Shown one piece after another: positions 16,088-18,638 of a stretch of 18,638 nt of DNA. Position 1 is the stretch's first letter. The number at the start of each line of letters is the position of its first letter. This stretch comes from Thermoplasmata archaeon (GTDB lineage Archaea; Thermoplasmatota; Thermoplasmata; Thermoplasmatales; Thermoplasmataceae): NCBI GenBank assembly GCA_021845325.1, contig JAKBRR010000008.1, positions 1-18,638 of the forward strand, given 5' to 3'. Both the position numbers and the translations under genes were made by a program. The notes beneath the pieces were generated by a model. That model was not told the DNA's origin. It worked only from the letters and a program-made list of their open reading frames with translations, and made no database searches.

Positions 16088-16366
16088 CTAACGGTAGAGG
16101 CCACCCTGTCCTTTGTCCCCTTCTTTTGGTTTTTTATTTATTAATTCTTTCGGAATATTGTTAAGTCTGATTATATTTGTTGCCTGAACCATATAAATTG
16201 GCAAACCAGTATTCGGATCATTGCCATTTTTCATTATGGCAACAATTTCCATTTTTATCTGTATTTCTGAACCGTCCCCCAGTTTTACTTTGACCCATTT
16301 TGGTTCATCTTCTACGGTAAAATTAACAATTTCTCCATTATCCGGAAATCCCCCTTGATATACCAT
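16088..16366 (-). CDS. Small conserved-looking protein of unknown function, upstream of the Lrp regulator
   Basis: I do not recognise this 92-residue protein. It has no signal, membrane segment or cysteine. The composition suggests a small beta barrel: alternating strands around EIVNFTVEDEPKWVKVKL, EIQIKMEIVAIMK and LPIYMVQATNIIRL, then a Lys/Gly-rich flexible tail. The compact core with GNDPNTGLPIY looks like a conserved loop. It has a TATA-like box 25 bp before the ATG, no SD, and an Lrp gene directly downstream, all of which support a real gene. It could be a nucleic-acid-binding or regulatory partner, but that is a guess. Confidence 0.75.
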   Translation of the reverse strand: MVYQGGFPDNGEIVNFTVEDEPKWVKVKLGDGSEIQIKMEIVAIMKNGNDPNTGLPIYMVQATNIIRLNNIPKELINKKPKEGDKGQGGLYR

Positions 16367-16386
16367 AAGACTAAATCCGTAATGAG

Positions 16387-16394
16387 TATTTAAC
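16387..16394 (-). promoter_or_regulatory. TATA-like box of the 92-residue gene and Lrp
   Basis: GTTAAATA on the minus strand, centred about 25 bp before the ATG at 16366; a leaderless transcript is likely. Confidence 0.45.
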
Positions 16395-16746
16395 TGACAT
16401 CATCCACATACCAAACGGCTCTTCATTCCTGTGGAGTTTCGGATTTACCTGACTTTTGTTAAATATTTTAAGCATATACAATTTTGAGTATATTTTGAAG
16501 GAAAATAAACATAAGGTTCTCAGCACTTTATGGGTAAATATCAAAAATGGCAAATGTTTGACTATTAGACAATTTGAAAATGAGTAAAGTTACAGTTAAT
16601 AAAATGATCATTCAAATCTATAAATGTGGATCAGTCTATTTGTGGGAATATAGTCCAAATTAAGCTTTTGCAGCTTATATTAGCTCCCTTAAAGTTATAG
16701 ACATTGGATAGGTCAATATAGTAAAAATGCATAAAGCCGATGCAAT
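16395..16746. other. Non-coding stretch before tRNA-Leu
   Basis: About 350 bp, AT-rich, with no supported gene. It holds a 27-codon plus-strand frame (16580-16663) without promoter or SD support. An inverted repeat, TAAGCT-TTTGC-AGCTTA, lies at 16661-16677. The tRNA promoter is near 16715-16725. Confidence 0.6.
16716..16725 (+). promoter_or_regulatory. TATA-like box of tRNA-Leu
   Basis: ATATAGTAAA on the plus strand, centred about 26 bp before the first base of the tRNA. Confidence 0.45.
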
Positions 16747-16831
16747 GCGAGGGTTGCAGAGTCTGGTCAAATGTGCAGGACTTAAGATTCTGTCCCGTTG
16801 GGGTTCGTGGGTTCAAATCCCATCCCTCGCA
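16747..16831 (+). tRNA. tRNA-Leu (anticodon UAA)
   Basis: A complete class II tRNA of 85 nt. The acceptor stem GCGAGGG pairs with CCCTCGC, and A is the discriminator. The D arm closes GCA with TGT. The anticodon stem CAGGA/TTCTG encloses the loop CTTAAGA, with anticodon TAA at 16783-16785. A long variable arm has stem CCC/GGG. The T arm GTGGG-TTCAAAT-CCCAT is intact. The 3' CCA is not encoded. No intron is seen. It is convergent with the MFS gene, whose stop is 5 bp beyond its end. Confidence 0.96.
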
Positions 16832-16837
16832 CTTTTT
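16832..16837 (+). terminator. T-run after tRNA-Leu
   Basis: CTTTTT follows directly on the discriminator base; short T-tracts end many archaeal transcripts. It also overlaps the MFS stop codon on the other strand. Confidence 0.45.
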
Positions 16838-18104
16838 AATTATTGATTTTGAACGTATTTATATCAGTCGTATGACCATAAATTTCTTTGTAAATGAATA
16901 ACGAAGCCATCAAACCAAAAATCGGTGCAATGCAAATGACTATTGTGGAAATTCCAAGACCAACGTAGTTCACAAACGAGGGGAATATGGAAATAGAAAG
17001 AAACGCTGGAACTTCAGAAATGAAATTTGTTATACCTATTGATTTTCCCCTGAATTCAGTATTGGAAACAATAGCCTGTGATGGTATAATAGGCTGACTG
17101 TTCCAGTGGTTACCCCAAACAAAGATCATCATTGTTACTGGAACAATATAATAAAACTGATAGATCAAAAAGATTGCAGAAAAAAACAAGGCAATCAAAG
17201 TCATGAGATAACCATAACAGGTTATTCTTTTAAATCCCAGTCTTGAGACGAGCCTTGCTCCTGTAAACCCAGCAGGAATGCCTACAGCATAGATGGAAAG
17301 AACAATCAACCTTACCTGTATTTCATTATAAATACCAGTTTTCGACACTATGAATGGGATGAAAAAGGCAAATGTTCCAACCTCTATGGTAGTTGCAACC
17401 CCTGAAATATAAGAGTAAATTGATGTGTTTCTCAACTTATCCTTTGATCTAATTTTTTGAAACATTTTTTTGAAACTGATATTTTTATTTGATTCTGATT
17501 TCCATGGAATGCTTTCCTTGATACCATGAGACAGTGCAAGGCTCACGGTTGCAGGTATGCAGCTGAATAAAAGCGACAAGTCCCAAATTAACAGGGAGCT
17601 CCCCTTCAGTAATAACAATACGAGTACTATTCCATTAATTGATAAAATGGAAAAGCTTGCAATAAGTGGTCCAAGTGATCCAATATACTCTCTCTTTCCA
17701 GGTTCCTCAGTTTCCATTATGTATGCATAGACATTCGCGATGTCAGCACCAACGACTATTCCAGCAATAAGTCTGGAAATCATGAGAAGAAAAACATCAT
17801 AACTTAGTATGGAGAAAATTGCAGAAAAAATGAACAACCCCATATCGATCTGAAACACTTTTTTCCGTCCAAATAAATCTGTAAATATGCCCCCAAGTAA
17901 TGACCCTACGGCTGCCCCTAATATTACAATCCCTGTAATTATTCCAAGTTCCAAACTTGATAACCTGTAAATGTTTTCAATAAAAAGGTTGGTTTGCGGT
18001 ATGAGGAATATGTTCCATTCATCGGTTAGGATGGATGCAAGCATGATCCATCCAAAATACCTTCTGTTTTCCCTTAATTCTTCTATGTTTACTGACGGTT
18101 CCAC
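16836..18104 (-). CDS. Major facilitator superfamily transporter
   Basis: Membrane transporter, 422 residues with about twelve hydrophobic segments and a hydrophilic middle loop (about residues 198-228). Motif A of the superfamily, GGIFTDLFGRKK, is at 71-82, between helices 2 and 3. RLIAGIVVGAD follows at 111-121 in the helix 4 region. The overall look is that of the sugar/metabolite porters (SP-like), but the substrate cannot be assigned. The start is GTG at 18104; the next in-frame ATG (residue 21) falls at the first helix and would trim the cytoplasmic N-terminus. No SD is visible, and a TATA-like AATATTAA lies about 30 bp upstream. It stands alone between the tRNA and a methyltransferase gene. 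Confidence 0.9.
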   Translation of the reverse strand: MEPSVNIEELRENRRYFGWIMLASILTDEWNIFLIPQTNLFIENIYRLSSLELGIITGIVILGAAVGSLLGGIFTDLFGRKKVFQIDMGLFIFSAIFSILSYDVFLLMISRLIAGIVVGADIANVYAYIMETEEPGKREYIGSLGPLIASFSILSINGIVLVLLLLKGSSLLIWDLSLLFSCIPATVSLALSHGIKESIPWKSESNKNISFKKMFQKIRSKDKLRNTSIYSYISGVATTIEVGTFAFFIPFIVSKTGIYNEIQVRLIVLSIYAVGIPAGFTGARLVSRLGFKRITCYGYLMTLIALFFSAIFLIYQFYYIVPVTMMIFVWGNHWNSQPIIPSQAIVSNTEFRGKSIGITNFISEVPAFLSISIFPSFVNYVGLGISTIVICIAPIFGLMASLFIYKEIYGHTTDINTFKINN

Positions 18105-18218
18105 GGCAGAAAAAAAACTCTTATGAATTAATATTAACGATGTGTGAAATTACCATAGGTAATAAGATGCAAAATGTACTGTGAATATGAATGCAGGAAA
18201 TTTATGTCTGTTAATTGT

Positions 18219-18638
18219 TTATCCCTCTTCATAAGATGCAATAAGTTCCATGATCTCTTTGTTCCCATTCTGCTTTAGAACGATCTCATTGATACGGTCA
18301 AATCTAATCCATTGCTCATTTGTTGTCACCACAGGCATCTTCAAAAACTCATTGAAATATTTCCATTCCTTATGCCCGTTATTTTGAATGAAATCCTTGT
18401 GTTTCTTTTTTCGTTCTTCAATTAATCTATTAATGTTCTTCTCCTGAAAAACGATGTTTTTGCAATATTGTTCTATGAGATTGTGCTCTATTTCACTTGC
18501 AACACTGTTTCTTTCAAGCAATATTGACGCCGTGACCGTTGTTCCCTCTCCGAGAAATGGATCGAATACAGTATCCGCAATAGATGAAAACATAGAGATC
18601 AGTCTCCGGGGTATTTCCAGGGGAAAACCTGCACTTCT
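18219..18638 (-). CDS. Site-specific DNA methyltransferase (N4-cytosine/N6-adenine type), C-terminal part
   Basis: SAM-dependent DNA methyltransferase cut by the right edge; 139 C-terminal residues are visible. The open frame continues past the internal ATG at 18593 to the edge, so the gene starts outside the window. The segment FPLEIPRRLI followed by the SAM-binding motif I (DPFLGEGTT) near the start of the visible part, and the helix ending in ASEIEHNL, are typical of this fold. With motif I toward the C-terminus, the catalytic DPPY motif and target-recognition region would lie upstream, outside the view. The tail after about residue 60 (Lys/Glu-rich, then EWKYFNEF) is not recognised. No restriction endonuclease is visible. 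Confidence 0.88.
   Translation of the reverse strand, partial: RSAGFPLEIPRRLISMFSSIADTVFDPFLGEGTTVTASILLERNSVASEIEHNLIEQYCKNIVFQEKNINRLIEERKKKHKDFIQNNGHKEWKYFNEFLKMPVVTTNEQWIRFDRINEIVLKQNGNKEIMELIASYEEG

Noticed and set aside
16371..16553. 60-residue minus-strand frame
   Set aside because: It covers the promoter of the 92-residue gene, has no SD and no familiar sequence; probably chance.
16631..16816. 61-residue minus-strand frame
   Set aside because: It runs antisense through most of tRNA-Leu and has no coding signal.
16805..16831. Second copy of the tRNA-Leu 3' end as an attachment site
   Set aside because: I looked for a repeat of this end elsewhere in the window and saw none; one may exist beyond the right edge.

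Overview
The window reads as chromosomal DNA of an acidophilic archaeon of the Thermoplasmatales type (inferred, no genus claimed). The archaeal markers are GatD/GatE, the small primase subunit PriS, Alba, an archaeal isoprenyl diphosphate synthase and an Lrp regulator. The DNA is AT-rich. Many genes look leaderless, with a TATA-like box about 25 bp before the start codon. Other genes carry a GGTG(A/G)-type Shine-Dalgarno (SD) sequence. A very large, asparagine- and sequon-rich secreted S53 (sedolisin) protease also fits a cell living in strong acid. Almost every gene is on the minus strand; the exceptions are the S53 protease and a tRNA-Leu.

Layout, left to right. (1) 1-1298: the end of a complex I operon, transcribed nuoA-nuoB-nuoC leftward; nuoC runs off the window. 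(2) 1299-1660: a non-coding stretch with the nuoA promoter and a cluster of inverted repeats. (3) 1661-6655: a tightly packed operon, transcribed acyl-CoA dehydrogenase, DUF72, gatD, gatE. GatDE makes Gln-tRNAGln by the archaeal amidation route. (4) 6822-7831: a two-gene oxidative-stress unit, rubrerythrin then a DUF3501 protein. (5) 7898-9046: priS, divergent from the S53 protease (9092-12460) across what looks like one shared symmetric TATA element. (6) 12463-14019: an ALDH7 (antiquitin-type) aldehyde dehydrogenase, convergent with the protease. (7) 14116-16366: a geranylgeranyl-type diphosphate synthase (membrane lipids), Alba (chromatin), an Lrp-type regulator and a small unrecognised protein upstream of it. 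(8) 16747-18638: tRNA-Leu(UAA), an MFS transporter and the C-terminal part of a DNA methyltransferase, which may be the start of an accessory region.

Most of the window is ordinary core metabolism. The points most worth a second look are the start regions of priS and gatE, where homology or SD position disagrees with the only ATG/GTG/TTG available. Next are the symmetric priS/protease promoter, the apparent loss of the S53 calcium site, the inverted-repeat cluster upstream of nuoA, and the rubrerythrin-DUF3501 pair. I saw no CRISPR array, insertion sequence or clear defence island.
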